Below are positions 4,898 through 5,438 of a stretch of DNA of 5,438 nt, piece by piece. Position 1 is the first letter of the stretch. Each line of letters starts with the position of its first letter. The notes under the pieces were generated by a model. The model made no database searches. It was not told where the DNA came from and saw only the letters and a list, made by a program, of their open reading frames with translations. Source of the DNA: Candidatus Aminicenantota bacterium (GTDB taxonomy: Bacteria > Acidobacteriota > Aminicenantia > Aminicenantales > Aminicenantaceae); contig JAUWYH010000113.1 in NCBI GenBank assembly GCA_030615975.1, forward strand, positions 1-5,438. Reading direction: 5' to 3'. A program made the position numbers and the translations under genes.

Positions 4898-5438
4898 TAC
4901 GAATTATCGAAAAACTCGCCCATGAGCGAAAACAAAAAGAGGACGATTTTTCAAGTAAGCTCAAAGAAGTAAAAAAAAAGAGTAGAGAATTCCAGAATAA
5001 TCTGGAGAAAAACACAACTCAGATAAAAGAACTCCTTTCCCACCTTATAGACCTTATTGAACTAAACGCCTCCCTAACGGATGCCAAAGACAAGGAATGG
5101 GATGCTTTAGGCAACAATCATGTCGGGATGATTTTCAAGAGCATGGAATGGCGCGTGGACAAATTAGCGGCTGAATACAAAGATGTAAAAATTCTGATGA
5201 AAAAATTTCTCCTCCTTAAAGAAAAATTGAACCAGCTCCTCTCCACCTTAGAAGAGAAAAAAACACCATCGCCTCCCCAGGTGAAAGAGTTTTTAGAGCC
5301 CCTGGAAGATTGGCGATACGCAGGCTTTGAGAACCGCTTCAGAGGTTATGAGGAAGAAATCAAGAATCAGCAAGCAAGCCTTCTCCGTTATTTCAAAAAA
5401 GGGAGGAAAGTGCTTGATTTAGGCTGCGGTCGGGGTGA
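4894..5438 (+). CDS. Coiled-coil protein with C-terminal SAM-dependent methyltransferase domain, partial (runs off right edge)
   Basis: The frame is open from the ATG at 4894 to the edge (181 codons). The start overlaps the tatA stop as ATGA, with only a weak AAGAAAGA purine site. Residues 3-50 and about 83-124 are Lys/Glu-rich helices with heptad-like hydrophobics, separated by a segment containing NNHVGMIFKSMEWRVDKL (74-91). A Pro-containing linker (125-131) follows. Residues 144-181 (GFENRFRGYEEEI... then VLDLGCGRG at 173-181) match the entry into a class I methyltransferase, with motif I binding S-adenosylmethionine. The RFRG block just before motif I is, from memory, typical of methyltransferases found in polysaccharide or O-antigen gene clusters. 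The substrate cannot be told because the acceptor half of the domain is outside the window. Nine consecutive A at 4971-4979 fall in codons 26-29. Confidence 0.85.
   Translation, partial: MIRIIEKLAHERKQKEDDFSSKLKEVKKKSREFQNNLEKNTTQIKELLSHLIDLIELNASLTDAKDKEWDALGNNHVGMIFKSMEWRVDKLAAEYKDVKILMKKFLLLKEKLNQLLSTLEEKKTPSPPQVKEFLEPLEDWRYAGFENRFRGYEEEIKNQQASLLRYFKKGRKVLDLGCGRG

Noticed and set aside
4603..4935. 110-codon minus-strand open frame covering tatA and upstream
   Set aside because: It is the complement of tatA, which has a consensus Shine-Dalgarno and full family motifs. It is Phe/Ser-rich and has no homology signal.

Overview
The window is a moderately A+T-rich, gene-dense bacterial segment with two divergent transcription units. 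No rRNA, tRNA, insertion sequence or CRISPR array is visible. The cell looks like a diderm (Gram-negative type) bacterium: there is a lipobox lipoprotein, a TatA subunit, and a coiled-coil/SAM methyltransferase of a kind usually met near cell-envelope polysaccharide genes. Gene order and protein style suggest an uncultured or deeply branching lineage rather than a model organism. I cannot name the phylum; Aminicenantota or Omnitrophota are only guesses.

Minus strand (4468 down to 1) is a tightly packed unit read in the order lepA (elongation factor 4), an unrecognised 192-aa protein with one possible membrane segment, a 283-aa TPR-like lipoprotein, mtnA (methylthioribose-1-phosphate isomerase), and the first 60 codons of tsaD (tRNA t6A synthesis), which runs off the left edge. 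Junctions are 4 nt, a 4-nt ATGA overlap, 3 nt, and 31 nt. This points to co-transcription and, at the middle junctions, translational coupling. The unit mixes translation functions (lepA, tsaD), a salvage enzyme (mtnA) and two envelope-type proteins of unknown role.

Plus strand (4694 to the right edge) holds tatA, preceded by a near-perfect Shine-Dalgarno and a plausible sigma70-type promoter. A 4-nt ATGA overlap joins it to an open reading frame of at least 181 codons that runs off the window. That frame is a charged, helical, coiled-coil-like N-terminal region followed by the start of a Rossmann methyltransferase domain (motif I VLDLGCGRG).

The 225-nt region between the divergent genes (4469-4693) is the most interesting non-coding part. 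It contains a long imperfect palindrome (21-nt arms, 19 paired) followed, on the lepA strand, by eight T residues. This looks like an intrinsic terminator sitting in the lepA leader, or alternatively a dispersed REP/MITE-like element. The region also has repeated TTGACT/AGTCAA sites around the tatA promoter, and a six-codon upstream frame whose stop overlaps the lepA ribosome-binding region. No clearly new multi-gene system is visible. The best leads are the hairpin, the lepA-linked unknown protein/lipoprotein pair, and the TatA-methyltransferase coupling.
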